Source: Candidatus Fraserbacteria bacterium
GTDB lineage: Bacteria; Bipolaricaulota; Bipolaricaulia; RBG-16-55-9; JAJCYT01
Assembly: GCA_029262795.1 (NCBI GenBank)
Contig: JAJCYT010000031.1
Span: forward strand, 1-64,000
Length of the DNA: 64,000 nucleotides
Direction: 5' to 3'
A program made the position numbers and the translations under genes. Shown piece by piece: positions 36,943 to 46,522 of this stretch. The notes beneath the pieces are model-generated. The model had not been told where the DNA came from. It did no database searches and saw only the letters and a list, made by a program, of their open reading frames with translations. Numbering within the stretch: the first letter of the stretch is position 1; the number at the start of each line of letters is the position of its first letter.

Positions 36943-36973
36943 CCGGCGGAAGCCATAAAAAAACTTCTGCCGA
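36943..36973 (-). terminator. hairpin between convergent genes, probable terminator
   Basis: CGGCGGAAG (36944-36952) pairs with CTTCTGCCG (36964-36972) with one G-T mismatch. On the minus strand it is followed by GGGTTTTCAATTTTTTT, favouring termination of the DUF3179 gene. Confidence 0.6.
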
Positions 36974-37003
36974 GATTTGCAAAAAGGAGATTGAAACTTG
37001 TGT

Positions 37004-38374
37004 CTAGGGCTCGAAGGTAAATAATTCTGTTTCAGTGTTAAACATGACCCAAGCAAACCAAAAGGCTACTGTGCCCACTATTTCCTCAAGTTGATTGCCT
37101 GATGCATTGCTACCAGAAAAACTCCAATGATGACCAAATTGATCGACCATACCCTGTTCATCCAAAGAAAAAAGCAGTTCGTCTCCATTGGGTAAAGTTC
37201 TTTCAAAGAACCGAACTTGTCCCCCTGGTAACACAAGAACCACCAAAGGAACCCCGTTGACTTCATCGTTATGGAGTTGTTGATTGTGGATAGCATCAAT
37301 GTCATATGCCTTGGCTTGGCCATCCACCACGATGCCCACAATGGTGGTTTTTGCCAGCAAGCGATCGTCTGTGATAGGGATGCCAAAACTGGTTTGCTCA
37401 CCCAATTTTGGGTTTCTTAAACGGTAGCTGGCGTAAGAATCACGATCATACAATCGCACAAATCCACCAGGCGCTTGCTGTGGGTGATCAGTGGAATTGC
37501 CTAAACGATCTCCTACCACTGGGCGATCCAATACCACCGTGTCGGGGTGTTCCTGCTTCCAAAGGCCGTAAGGGATCATGTCCAATGGCAATCGGGTCAA
37601 TTCATCAAATTCGCCCACCAAGGGGCCAATCATCGGTTCTGCATCCAACTGCGACCAGAACGTGCCTGTGATGCGATCGTACATCACCAAATCAGATTGA
37701 TAAATACGCCCCGTGGTTCCAAATTCTGAAAATTTCCCGTTGAGATGAGGTGCTAAAAATGCAAGCCCGGAATTACATAAAGGACAAAAAGTAATGATAA
37801 TTTTTGTGCCATCAAAATCGTCATTCACAATCTCATGCCAATTCATAATGGACACCGGATAGGCACGCGCAATTCCGTTATATTCAAACCCTATTACCAG
37901 TTCTTGATCCGTGATCCATGCATCAGCTGCATCTGTAGACACGTACCGTGGAGCATCGATAGAAGAAATGCCATCGGGCGGTGGGCCACCACGAATCAGA
38001 AATTCAAAGTTTAAGTCAGACCAATACCTGACTTCAGGGCGTGATCCAAACCCAAGACTATTCAATTCGAATTTGTTGAAATACAAGCCTCGCTCGACGG
38101 CACCTATGGTGATTTCACGACCGTTGTGCATCAAGGTTTCATTCGTTGGCGTTGCCGATGTAGATATCTGGGTACTTGTGGTTGTATCACTAGTGGTGCG
38201 TTCACTTTGTTCAGGTTCGACAAATGGCTCAACAGCCACACTATCACCAGATATGTCCATCTCTGAAGTTTGAGACTCGTCTTCTAAGTGTTCCGATGGG
38301 CCTCCAGCAAACACAAACCACACCAGCCCTGCGAGTGCCAATGCGGCAACAATGCCGATGAGTATTTGCTGCAT
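37004..38374 (-). CDS. DUF3179 domain protein, exported or membrane-anchored
   Basis: 456 residues. N-terminal hydrophobic segment (about 4-24), then an acidic Ser/Thr-rich linker to about residue 80, then the DUF3179 domain. Family hallmarks are seen: RAYPVSIMNWHEIVNDDFDG, TFCPLCNSGLAF (CxxC), TFWSQLDAEPMIGPL and the second pair of strands near LVVLVLPGGQVRFFERTL. The conserved Cys pair suggests metal binding or redox, but no function is established. Divergent from the isochorismatase-fold gene. Confidence 0.92.
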   Translation of the reverse strand: MQQILIGIVAALALAGLVWFVFAGGPSEHLEDESQTSEMDISGDSVAVEPFVEPEQSERTTSDTTTSTQISTSATPTNETLMHNGREITIGAVERGLYFNKFELNSLGFGSRPEVRYWSDLNFEFLIRGGPPPDGISSIDAPRYVSTDAADAWITDQELVIGFEYNGIARAYPVSIMNWHEIVNDDFDGTKIIITFCPLCNSGLAFLAPHLNGKFSEFGTTGRIYQSDLVMYDRITGTFWSQLDAEPMIGPLVGEFDELTRLPLDMIPYGLWKQEHPDTVVLDRPVVGDRLGNSTDHPQQAPGGFVRLYDRDSYASYRLRNPKLGEQTSFGIPITDDRLLAKTTIVGIVVDGQAKAYDIDAIHNQQLHNDEVNGVPLVVLVLPGGQVRFFERTLPNGDELLFSLDEQGMVDQFGHHWSFSGSNASGNQLEEIVGTVAFWFAWVMFNTETELFTFEP

Positions 38375-38422
38375 GAAAGGCTCCCTTCCTCTATTATGCT
38401 AAATGCAGATTCGCATCTTTGA

Positions 38423-38438
38423 TGTAAGCCTGCTTACA
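38423..38438. promoter_or_regulatory. palindrome in divergent intergenic region
   Basis: TGTAAGC-CT-GCTTACA is a perfect 7-bp inverted repeat with a 2-bp centre between two divergent genes, the form of a dimeric repressor site. Confidence 0.35.
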
Positions 38439-38519
38439 AGCCATTTGCTCTGAATAGCGTGTCCCTGTACCCTTAGACCTTAGAGCCAAACATCAATAAT
38501 GAAAGTTTGAAGATAAAAA

Positions 38520-39560
38520 ATGAAATCGTTGCCCATACCCGCACACTTTAATGCCGATTTGGTTGGTGATGTGTGGAAAGTAAATTATCAGGATATCGCT
38601 CAAAGTGCGACCCATTGGTCGAAGCAGCATAATCTTAACCCTGTTCGTAAGGATAGTTTTAGAGTGTGCCTAGTGCTTGTGGATGTGCAAAACACGTTTT
38701 GTATACCAGATTATGCTTTGTTTGTCGGAGGGCGTTCTGGTAACGGTGCGGTGGAAGACAATCAACGCCTGTGCGAGTTTATCTATCGCAATCTGGGCAA
38801 CATCACCACCATCGTGCCGACAATGGACACCCACCATGCCATGCAGATTTTCCATAGTGTTTTCCTTGTGAATGATCAAGGCGAACATCCTGAACCTTAT
38901 ACCCTGATTCATCATGAGGATATTCAAACAGGCCGCTGGCGTTTTAATGAGGAATTAAGTGACCCGCTTGAGATCAGTGTAGAAGACGCACAAAAATATC
39001 TACTGCACTACACACACAATCTGGAAAGTTCGGGCAAATATGCGCTCACCATCTGGCCCTATCATGCCATGTTGGGCGGTATCGGCCATGCTTTGGTGTC
39101 ATCTGTTGAAGAAGCTGTTTTTTTCCATACCACCGCTCGTTATAGCCAAGCCGAGTTTCATGTGAAGGGCGATCACGCGCTCACAGAACATTACTCGGTG
39201 TTCGGCCCGGAAGTGAATACCGATGCCGATGGCAACCCATTAAAAAAACGCAAACACCGCCTGTTTGAAAAACTCATTGGTTACGATGCTGTGGTGATTG
39301 CGGGACAGGCCAAAAGCCATTGCGTTGCCTGGACCATTGCCGATTTGCTCAACGGCATGATGGAACACAACGCAGATTTTGTCGAAAAAGTCTACCTCCT
39401 CGAAGACTGCACTTCACCTGTGGTTATTCCCGATGTGATTGATTACACAGACGAAGCCAATGCCGCTTTCCAACGCTTCTCAGAAGCAGGCATGCACCTG
39501 GTTAAATCAACAGACCCCATGTCAAACTGGCCAGGTATCGGTCAACCCGTAACCGCCTGA
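38520..39560 (+). CDS. isochorismatase-fold cysteine hydrolase, long form (nicotinamidase-like)
   Basis: 346 residues, about twice the length of the usual domain. The core has D55 (LVLVDVQNTF), a Lys in FHVKGDHALTEHYSVF and the catalytic Cys in AGQAKSHCVAWTI. Large inserts between strands (DTHHAMQIFHSVFLVNDQG and the IWPYHAMLGGIGHALVSS region) are typical of a long environmental branch often called nicotinamidase-like. Substrate unknown. Only a weak Shine-Dalgarno (GAAGA) is visible. Confidence 0.87.
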   Translation: MKSLPIPAHFNADLVGDVWKVNYQDIAQSATHWSKQHNLNPVRKDSFRVCLVLVDVQNTFCIPDYALFVGGRSGNGAVEDNQRLCEFIYRNLGNITTIVPTMDTHHAMQIFHSVFLVNDQGEHPEPYTLIHHEDIQTGRWRFNEELSDPLEISVEDAQKYLLHYTHNLESSGKYALTIWPYHAMLGGIGHALVSSVEEAVFFHTTARYSQAEFHVKGDHALTEHYSVFGPEVNTDADGNPLKKRKHRLFEKLIGYDAVVIAGQAKSHCVAWTIADLLNGMMEHNADFVEKVYLLEDCTSPVVIPDVIDYTDEANAAFQRFSEAGMHLVKSTDPMSNWPGIGQPVTA

Positions 39561-39691
39561 ATTCTCCCTTGACTTCAAAGCAGCATGGTTGAGTTAAATT
39601 GGCCAAATTCATCTCAGCCTCATCAAGTTTTGTTTTACGTTCTGATGCGTTATAACTAGAGCGTGATCAAATCTTTAGGAGGTTGCCCTCA

Positions 39692-41377
39692 GTGGACATT
39701 CGTTTTGATACTTACTATCGCTATGATGACCTGACTCAGATTCTCAAAGGTTTTGCAGACAAACATCCCAACTTTGTCAAACTCAAAAGCATTGGAAAAA
39801 GTTATGAAGGTCGCGACATTTGGTTGGCAACCGTTACCAATTTTGACACTGGCCCTGACAATGAAAAACCCGCCTTATGGGTGGACGGCAACATCCACGC
39901 CAGTGAAGTGTCTCCCTCAAGTGCCTGTCTCTATTTGATCCACACACTGATGAAAGATTATGACAGCAATGCAGATATTAAACGCTGTTTAGATACTCGT
40001 GTTTTTTACATCTGTCCACGCATTAACCCTGATGGCGCAGAATGGGCGCTGGCTGATTCGCCCAAAATCATACGTTCCAGCATCCGTCCTTATCCTTATG
40101 ATGAAGAACCCATTGAAGGCTTAAAAACTGAAGATATCGATGATGATGGTCGTATTCTGATGATGCGCCTGGAAGATGAAAATGGCCCTTGGAAAGCCTA
40201 CGATAAAGACCCTCGCATTATGATCCGACGTGACCCCATCGAAACTGGCGGCCAATACTATCGCATCCTGCCCGAAGGGATGTTGGAAGATTACGACGGT
40301 CACACCATTCAGCTTCAGGCTCCCAAAGAGGGGCTGGACATGAACCGCAATTTTCCGATGGAATGGCGGCAGGATCACGAACAATTTGGCGCAGGACCAT
40401 ACCCAACATCAGAGCCGGAAACCCAAGCTATCGTGGATTTTATCGCGCGAAATAAAAACATCACAGGTGGCATCAGCTTTCATACCTGGAGTGGTGTGTT
40501 ACTTCGTCCTTATGGTGATAAGAGCGATGAAACCTTTCCTGCTGAAGATTTGTGGACGTTTGAAAAAATCGGCGATAAAGGTACCGAACTTACTGGTTAT
40601 CCCAATGTGTCTGTCTATCACGATTTTCGCTACCACCCAAAGCAGGTAATCACCGGCGTATTCGATGATTGGTTGTACGATCACCTGGGCATGTTCGGCT
40701 GGACCGTCGAAATCTGGAGCCCACAACAGCAGGCAGGTATTAAGGATTTCAAATTCATCGACTGGTACCGTGAACACCCTATCGAAGATGATGTCACCAT
40801 GATGAAATGGAATGACGAACAACTCGACGGCAAGGGATACATTGACTGGTACGAGTTTGACCATCCGCAACTCGGCAAAGTGGAACTGGGTGGCTGGAAC
40901 AACATGTATGCTTTTCGAAACCCACCGCCAAAATTTCTGGAAAAAGAACTTTCATTGTTCCCAGAGTGGATCGTCTGGCATCTGTTGATTTCACCCAAAC
41001 TGGAACTGGTTCACAGCGAAGCCAAAGCCCTTGGAGATGGTACTTATCGCATTCAATTGGTGGTGCAAAACACCGGCTGGCTACCAAGCTACATCACCAA
41101 AAAAGCGCTGGAAAAGAAAGTGGTGCGCCCTGTGGTCTGCGAAATTGATTTGCCCGAAGGTGCCATTTTGGAAATGGGAAAAGAACGTGAAGAATTTTCT
41201 CAACTCGAAGGCCGAGCTTATAAAGCCGCCGCCCTCGTCCCTTGGAGCGCCACCGACGCCACCCACGACCGCCTCAAAGTCGAGTGGGTGGTTCACGCCC
41301 CCAACGGTGGAAAAGTCAACCTCACCGCCCGCCACGAACGCGCCGGCACCGTGAGAGCTGAAATCCATTTGGGATAA
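39692..41377 (+). CDS. M14 zinc carboxypeptidase
   Basis: 561 residues from GTG 39692, 9 nt after AGGAGG; the TTG at 39683 abuts that site. Zinc ligands H69 and E72 (GNIHASE) and H264 (SFHTWSG), catalytic E340 (TVEIWSPQ). A long insert (about 120-200) between NPDGAEWALADSP and DMNRNFPMEW is acidic and Tyr-rich. The C-terminal 150 residues form a beta-rich extension (KLELVHSEAKALGDGTYRIQ). No signal peptide is visible. It would trim C-terminal residues from peptides. Confidence 0.93.
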   Translation: MDIRFDTYYRYDDLTQILKGFADKHPNFVKLKSIGKSYEGRDIWLATVTNFDTGPDNEKPALWVDGNIHASEVSPSSACLYLIHTLMKDYDSNADIKRCLDTRVFYICPRINPDGAEWALADSPKIIRSSIRPYPYDEEPIEGLKTEDIDDDGRILMMRLEDENGPWKAYDKDPRIMIRRDPIETGGQYYRILPEGMLEDYDGHTIQLQAPKEGLDMNRNFPMEWRQDHEQFGAGPYPTSEPETQAIVDFIARNKNITGGISFHTWSGVLLRPYGDKSDETFPAEDLWTFEKIGDKGTELTGYPNVSVYHDFRYHPKQVITGVFDDWLYDHLGMFGWTVEIWSPQQQAGIKDFKFIDWYREHPIEDDVTMMKWNDEQLDGKGYIDWYEFDHPQLGKVELGGWNNMYAFRNPPPKFLEKELSLFPEWIVWHLLISPKLELVHSEAKALGDGTYRIQLVVQNTGWLPSYITKKALEKKVVRPVVCEIDLPEGAILEMGKEREEFSQLEGRAYKAAALVPWSATDATHDRLKVEWVVHAPNGGKVNLTARHERAGTVRAEIHLG

Positions 41378-41419
41378 CCTAAAAAGACCTGTACACTAAT
41401 CTTCATGGAAGGAGACAAC

Positions 41420-42187
41420 ATGAAGATTAGAGGGTTGTTTCTAGGGCTTGCCATTCTTACGTTCACATTAACAGGTTGTTTTCATGATGGATTGGATTTG
41501 GACACGATTGATTGGGATCGTTCTTCAGAAACTGAAGTGATTTCAGCTTCGTTCTGTTGTGGGTTCACCACATTTTTGTTTGTGCAAAACTATATCGCTG
41601 ATGCAACGGTTTGGGGAGATGGGCGCATTATCTGGACTTCTACAGACGAATCTGGCCTGCGCAGTGTTTGGGAGGGGTTTTTAAGTAGTGATGAGCTCGT
41701 AAATTTGGTCAGAGATGCAGCGCAAAAAGGTTTCTTTGGCTGGAAAGATTTGTATGAAGACCGTCGCATTGCTGATGTTGCCACGCAATGTCTCAACATC
41801 ACATTGCTGACCCTGGAAAAATCTGTCTGCGAATATTACCAGGGCGCACCCGCCGCCTTCCACACCATTTTTGATCATCTTGCAAGTGGTGCTGGTGTAC
41901 AAAATTTTGGGCCTTTCACCCCAGAGACAGGCTATTTGGTCGCTTTGAAAATGACCTTCGATGAACCACCTACCTCTGATCAAATAAGTGCTGATTGGGA
42001 TGCCAGTGATTTGGTGTTCTCTTTGGCTGATGCTACCGACGGCGCCTGGGTTCAGGATAAGGCACTCCATCGTGCTTGGGAAATTGTCAATCAGGGTATC
42101 TGGTCCAATATCGTTCACGAAGACGGCACCTACTACGAAATCTCACTCCGAATTCCAGGGTTGAGTTTTACGGATATTATTGAGTAG
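41420..42187 (+). CDS. predicted lipoprotein of unknown function
   Basis: 255 residues from ATG 41420, after AAGGAGA; an in-frame ATG at 41405 is upstream of that site. Signal peptide with lipobox TLTGC (lipidated Cys near 20). The mature part has a Cys pair region (SASFCCGF, TQCLNITLL, KSVCEYYQG) and a pattern WGDGRIIWTSTDESG... LVRDAAQKGFF seen in small envelope proteins, but I recognise no family. Confidence 0.72.
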   Translation: MKIRGLFLGLAILTFTLTGCFHDGLDLDTIDWDRSSETEVISASFCCGFTTFLFVQNYIADATVWGDGRIIWTSTDESGLRSVWEGFLSSDELVNLVRDAAQKGFFGWKDLYEDRRIADVATQCLNITLLTLEKSVCEYYQGAPAAFHTIFDHLASGAGVQNFGPFTPETGYLVALKMTFDEPPTSDQISADWDASDLVFSLADATDGAWVQDKALHRAWEIVNQGIWSNIVHEDGTYYEISLRIPGLSFTDIIE

Positions 42188-42194
42188 CTATTTG

Positions 42195-42240
42195 AAACTT
42201 TCAAATCACCCCAACTCCCTATGCTAAGGGGGGGACAGTC
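42195..42240 (+). repeat. dispersed GC-rich hairpin repeat, copy D (degenerate)
   Basis: AAACTTTCAAATCACCCCAACTCCCTATGCTAAGGGGGG begins shortly after the lipoprotein stop. It shares the ATC-CCCCAAC left arm with copies A and B and the TTGCTAA-like loop with copy C. Confidence 0.55.
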
Positions 42241-42282
42241 TCGCTTCGAGGGTGGATTTTGAGATTCAATTTGTCAATAAGT

Positions 42283-42322
42283 AAAAACAGGCTCGCGTGA
42301 TCAACGTGAGCCTGTTTTTTTA
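42283..42322. terminator. bidirectional terminator
   Basis: AAACAGGCTCGCGT pairs with ACGTGAGCCTGTTT around GATCA (299-303 of the 42-kb line), with T7 on the plus strand and T5 on the minus strand. It serves the lipoprotein gene and the convergent M1 gene. Confidence 0.88.
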
Positions 42323-42410
42323 TAACTCGAAAGCTCTAAAAAATATGAAACTTCAACAGCATGTGCAACTGAATATTAAGTAGATAATCTTTTTTATTGA
42401 AGGCCAACAT

Positions 42411-45290
42411 TCAACCACCGAAACCGAAAAACAATTGGCCAATGGAATCTTCATCAGCCCCCATAATGGGATAGGCATAGCCCACAGAAATACTTAGTGG
42501 CAGGCCCAACGGCAAATTAATATCCAATTTCACCTGTGCACCCACCTCGGCTTTAACATGATTCATATCGAATTCAGTGTTATGGACACGATTCCACAAC
42601 TGGCCACCTTGAGCAAACGCTGTTAATGTCACATTTTCTAGCATAGCAAGATTAAGGAGTGAAAAATTAATATCGCTTACAGGGGGCAATACCAACGCTA
42701 AACGGCCAAAAGCCTTCATGTCTCCGTGAAAACTTTCTGTAAAGCCTTGAAGTTCGGATAATGAAAAACTCATTAATTCAGGCAATGATTCAAGTCCGCT
42801 GCCCAACTTAAGTAGCACATCCGCATACATGCTATGTATGATGCGCGTTCGTTTTGACCCTGCCCAGGATGCGCGTGCGAAGGCACCACTTTCATGCACA
42901 CCAGCGCGTAAGGAGATCGTATTGGTCATAGCCAAGGCCAATTCATCGGAACGTCTGTAATCAATGCCTGTATAAACGAGAGGATCAGACAACTTGCCCA
43001 ATGCGCCTACAGAGAATCGGAAGTTGTTGGCATCGTACCAAAATTTTCCTGGCGTACCGATGCTGGGGTGTTCAAACAGAATCCAATCCAATCCCAGGTT
43101 GGCTTCCAATATAGGATCAGGATGAGGGGCTTCCACATCAAAATCGGTCATGGTCAGCAGGCCACTGATTGACATGCCACGATCCAGAAACATTCCAAAT
43201 GCTGCCACACCATCGAGATAAAGACGGTTATCGCCCAGTAAACGTTCACTCTCGTCTTCATGATCATCATTTCCATTTAGAATTTGAAACGCAGCAGGCG
43301 TTTCTTCGTCATGGTCATGATCATCAGTTTCAATGTCTTCAGCGGCTTCAAAGCGTGGCACAAATGTCACACCCCAAAAATGTTTCAATCCCAGGCGTCC
43401 GGAGATACCAGTGTTGTCCACACGAATGGAATAAGCATCCAATGGCAAGCTGGCTTCGCCAAATTTCACGTCCAGCTTACGTGGTTGGAAATTATTGTAG
43501 CGGTCTACATCTGGCATCATTTCCAAAGGATCGACAGCAACACTGACCACAGGTGTGGCTGTGCTGAAGGTGAGCAACCCTTCTTCGCTGTCAGCCTCCC
43601 AGGTTTGATCAACCGTTTCGCCATCCTCAGTGGTCACACGAATGGTAACAGGATAGCGAGCTTGACCGGATTTGATGAGCTGTACATCGGTTTCAAACCC
43701 TTCAGTGTCCGTTTCGCGCGACACAAACTGATTAACGGCCACATCAATAAAGTCATCTCCATACAACCAACTGTTGAAAAAGAAATCCAAGTCCTGGCCA
43801 GTCACTTCTTCGGCTGTTTGTTGCAACAATTCGACAGAAGCCACTTCATGATTGTAACGCTCGTACATCAAGCGAAGCGTTTCAAACATGGCTTCTCGGC
43901 CAATCACGCCTTCCAACGCACGGTTGACCAAATAACCCTTTTGATAAGTCAGAAGCGCCGTGGCGTTGCTGAATTCCACATCTTCACTCTTTTTGATGAT
44001 GGCCTCATCCAGGCGATTTAAAAACACGTTAAGATAAGCAACTTCGACATTGTGTTGGCGCAGATTGAAATAACCAAACTCATCCTTCACAAAACTTTCG
44101 AGCAAGCCTTCGCCCAAGTGGTCCAACACATTGGGACCAAATGCACCATGACGATCTTCAAAATAACTAATCGATAAATACTGTGCCATGCCTTCAGACA
44201 GCCAGTTTTCTTCATTGAAATCGGTACCAACGCCAATGCCCCACCACAAATGGCCAACCTCGTGAGCGACCAGCCATTCCAGTACACGATCTGCCAATCC
44301 AGGCACCATCAGATCCTTTAGGCTGTAATTGTCCGTACCTAACAAAATCATCCCATCGGCGGCCATACCATATGTGCCAGGGGAAGGCACATCTACAATG
44401 GCCAGGCGCAGATAGCCATATTCGCCAAAATTTTTGACGTAATAGTCCAACTGATTGCCCGCATACGTGGCCGCCAAACGTGCCTGGGATTCGTGCCCTG
44501 GCAAATAATAAGAGTCGATTGTTGCAACACCGTGATTCAGTGTAAACACTTCAAAATCCTGACTGATTGCCAGCGCCACGGAGCGTACAGGCACATCGTT
44601 TTCCAGGAGCACCGTTCGTAAACCACCTTCAAGTGATTCTTCTGTCTGACGTTCTGCGCCGGCAGCCAGTACATAGTCTTCGGGCAGCGTGATGCGAACT
44701 CGATAGTTGGCATTTGGCAAGATCAATTCACTATTGACCAACATCGACTCTGGAATTGCCACAGGATTCCAGGCAAAGCGCCACACAAACACATTTTTAT
44801 AAAAGATAGCATCAATATTGCTGGCATGGGAAAATTTAGTTTCAAACTCAATAGTGAGTTTGACGCTTGCTCCTGGTGCCAACGACTGTGTTAATTTGAT
44901 GCGAGCAATAACGTCATCTAAAGAAAAGGTTTGGAATGAGGGCGGCATGGTCTCCAAGTTGAAATCCAACGCCTGTCCAGACGCATCACTGACACTATGA
45001 ATGATGGTCCAACTGGGATCGAAACCTTCGGGATATGCCCCATCAATCAGAGAAACATCCACATAAGGATTGGGTTCCCGCCCCAAATTGCCAAACAGGA
45101 AAAACAACACTTCGTCCAGTGTTTCATCGGTGTTGTTGTAATAGGTGATTTCTTGTGTGCCAGACAGTAAACGAGTTTCTGGATCAAGTATAACATCCAG
45201 TTCGTACTGAGAATATTCAGATTCTTGTGCAAATCCCGCCACTGAAATAAATAGAGCCGTAAAAATGAAAAGCAGATTCAAACTTCGCAT
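42411..45290 (-). CDS. M1-family aminopeptidase-like protein with C-terminal beta-barrel
   Basis: 959 residues with a signal peptide (about 1-20, ending GFA). The N-terminal beta domain (about 25-230) and thermolysin-like domain carry HEVGH at 343-347 and E366 (HExxH-x18-E), the classical gluzincin zinc site. The usual GxMEN is replaced by TYGMAADG, near 313, so substrate binding may differ. A beta domain with His/Asp clusters (DDHDHDEETP) follows, and the last roughly 320 residues look like an outer-membrane barrel ending QLFFGFGG. This would tether the peptidase to the outer membrane. Confidence 0.87.
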   Translation of the reverse strand: MRSLNLLFIFTALFISVAGFAQESEYSQYELDVILDPETRLLSGTQEITYYNNTDETLDEVLFFLFGNLGREPNPYVDVSLIDGAYPEGFDPSWTIIHSVSDASGQALDFNLETMPPSFQTFSLDDVIARIKLTQSLAPGASVKLTIEFETKFSHASNIDAIFYKNVFVWRFAWNPVAIPESMLVNSELILPNANYRVRITLPEDYVLAAGAERQTEESLEGGLRTVLLENDVPVRSVALAISQDFEVFTLNHGVATIDSYYLPGHESQARLAATYAGNQLDYYVKNFGEYGYLRLAIVDVPSPGTYGMAADGMILLGTDNYSLKDLMVPGLADRVLEWLVAHEVGHLWWGIGVGTDFNEENWLSEGMAQYLSISYFEDRHGAFGPNVLDHLGEGLLESFVKDEFGYFNLRQHNVEVAYLNVFLNRLDEAIIKKSEDVEFSNATALLTYQKGYLVNRALEGVIGREAMFETLRLMYERYNHEVASVELLQQTAEEVTGQDLDFFFNSWLYGDDFIDVAVNQFVSRETDTEGFETDVQLIKSGQARYPVTIRVTTEDGETVDQTWEADSEEGLLTFSTATPVVSVAVDPLEMMPDVDRYNNFQPRKLDVKFGEASLPLDAYSIRVDNTGISGRLGLKHFWGVTFVPRFEAAEDIETDDHDHDEETPAAFQILNGNDDHEDESERLLGDNRLYLDGVAAFGMFLDRGMSISGLLTMTDFDVEAPHPDPILEANLGLDWILFEHPSIGTPGKFWYDANNFRFSVGALGKLSDPLVYTGIDYRRSDELALAMTNTISLRAGVHESGAFARASWAGSKRTRIIHSMYADVLLKLGSGLESLPELMSFSLSELQGFTESFHGDMKAFGRLALVLPPVSDINFSLLNLAMLENVTLTAFAQGGQLWNRVHNTEFDMNHVKAEVGAQVKLDINLPLGLPLSISVGYAYPIMGADEDSIGQLFFGFGG

Positions 45291-45362
45291 AAATGGTTTC
45301 CCTCCCAGAAAACTTTGATTTCATGCTACCAGGAAGGAAAAAAATAGCTAATCAGGCATCGG

Positions 45363-46271
45363 TTATGCAGGCTGAATGCGCTTAGAGCCGCTATAGATGT
45401 TTAAGCGAGATTCAGACACAAACCCCAATAAAGCCATGTTGAAGTCGTTAGCAATCTCAATGGCCAGGCTGGAAGGCGCACCCACCGCGACTACAATGGG
45501 AATCTGTGCTCGTAGCGCTTTTTGCATCAACTCAAAACTGACACGCCCACTCAGCATCAAAATAGATTCATTAAGAGGTAATTTGTTTTTCATCAACGCA
45601 TGGCCAACCACTTTATCCACTGCATTGTGACGGCCCACATCTTCGCGCAAATACTTTAATTCACCTGATGAATTGAAAATTCCCGCCCCATGCAGTCCGC
45701 CAGTTTTTTCGAACAGAGATTGCGTTTCTCGAAGCTTTTCTGGTAATTGGCTCAGCATATCAATAGACACTTCAACTCCATCGGGCAACATCCTACACCC
45801 ATCCACTTCCAACGCCTCCAAAGACGCTTTGCCACACACACCGCAACTGGATGTGGTGTAAAAATGCCGCTGCAATTTCTCAGGATCAAACCTTACTCCA
45901 GGGCGAAGCTGAACATTGACGATGTTGTAAAGTTGTTCTTCATCGATGCAGTAGGCCATCGTGTCCAAATCCTTCGACTGCTGTAAAATCCCTTCGCTAT
46001 ACAGGAATCCAGCCGCTAGCTCAAAATCATTTCCAGGCGTTCGCATAGTGATCGACACACTGTTGGTTTCCAGCCCGCTTGTGCCTTGGTGCAGCACACG
46101 GATTTCCAATGGCTCTTCAGTTGCCACCCAATCGTGAGGATGGCTTACCTGAGTTTGCTCATATCGTTGTAGCTTCACGCGTGTGGTGCTGCCTGGTCGT
46201 TTCGTCAACGCTGATGACCTCTGATGTATAAGATAAGGGTCATTGTATCGGGAAATGCTTTGAAATGGCAT
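45363..46271 (-). CDS. fdhD: formate dehydrogenase accessory sulfurtransferase FdhD
   Basis: 302 residues. It transfers sulfur from the IscS desulfurase to the molybdenum cofactor of formate dehydrogenases. Signatures: the conserved Cys pair in SSCGVCGKASLEAL, REDVGRHNAVDKVVGHAL and LSGRVSFELMQKALRA, plus a C-terminal GAPSSLAIEIANDFNMAL. An N-terminal extension of about 40 residues is present, so the true start may be internal. No formate dehydrogenase is in the window. Confidence 0.94.
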   Translation of the reverse strand: MPFQSISRYNDPYLIHQRSSALTKRPGSTTRVKLQRYEQTQVSHPHDWVATEEPLEIRVLHQGTSGLETNSVSITMRTPGNDFELAAGFLYSEGILQQSKDLDTMAYCIDEEQLYNIVNVQLRPGVRFDPEKLQRHFYTTSSCGVCGKASLEALEVDGCRMLPDGVEVSIDMLSQLPEKLRETQSLFEKTGGLHGAGIFNSSGELKYLREDVGRHNAVDKVVGHALMKNKLPLNESILMLSGRVSFELMQKALRAQIPIVVAVGAPSSLAIEIANDFNMALLGFVSESRLNIYSGSKRIQPA

Positions 46272-46460
46272 GAGGTGAAATTCAAAAAGCTTATATAGAG
46301 CCCACCTTAGCTTGTTTTGACATAAAGAAGGCTAAGTTGGCCTCCGTGAGTGTTAATTTTAGAGGTGTGAATTAGAAAAATTATTCGCTATTTATTTTAT
46401 GCAGATTTACAAAAAGCCTCTCTTTAATAAGGATTTTTCTAGCATGTTTCTCATTTGTTT

Positions 46461-46502
46461 AAACGATAAATTGTCACGTTTATAAGCAAAAACGATACAT
46501 TG
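46461..46502 (+). promoter_or_regulatory. promoter region with 13-bp direct repeats
   Basis: AAACGATAAATTG (46461-46473) and AAACGATACATTG (46490-46502) are direct repeats with one mismatch. They overlap a possible promoter TTGTCA (46471-46476), 17 bp, GATACA (46494-46499). Confidence 0.4.
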
Positions 46503-46522
46503 GGGAAATATGGGAGGTTCTG

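Noticed and set aside
43284..44021. 245-codon plus-strand frame inside the M1-barrel gene
   Set aside because: It is antisense to a clear peptidase with intact HExxH; composition is that of a shadow frame.
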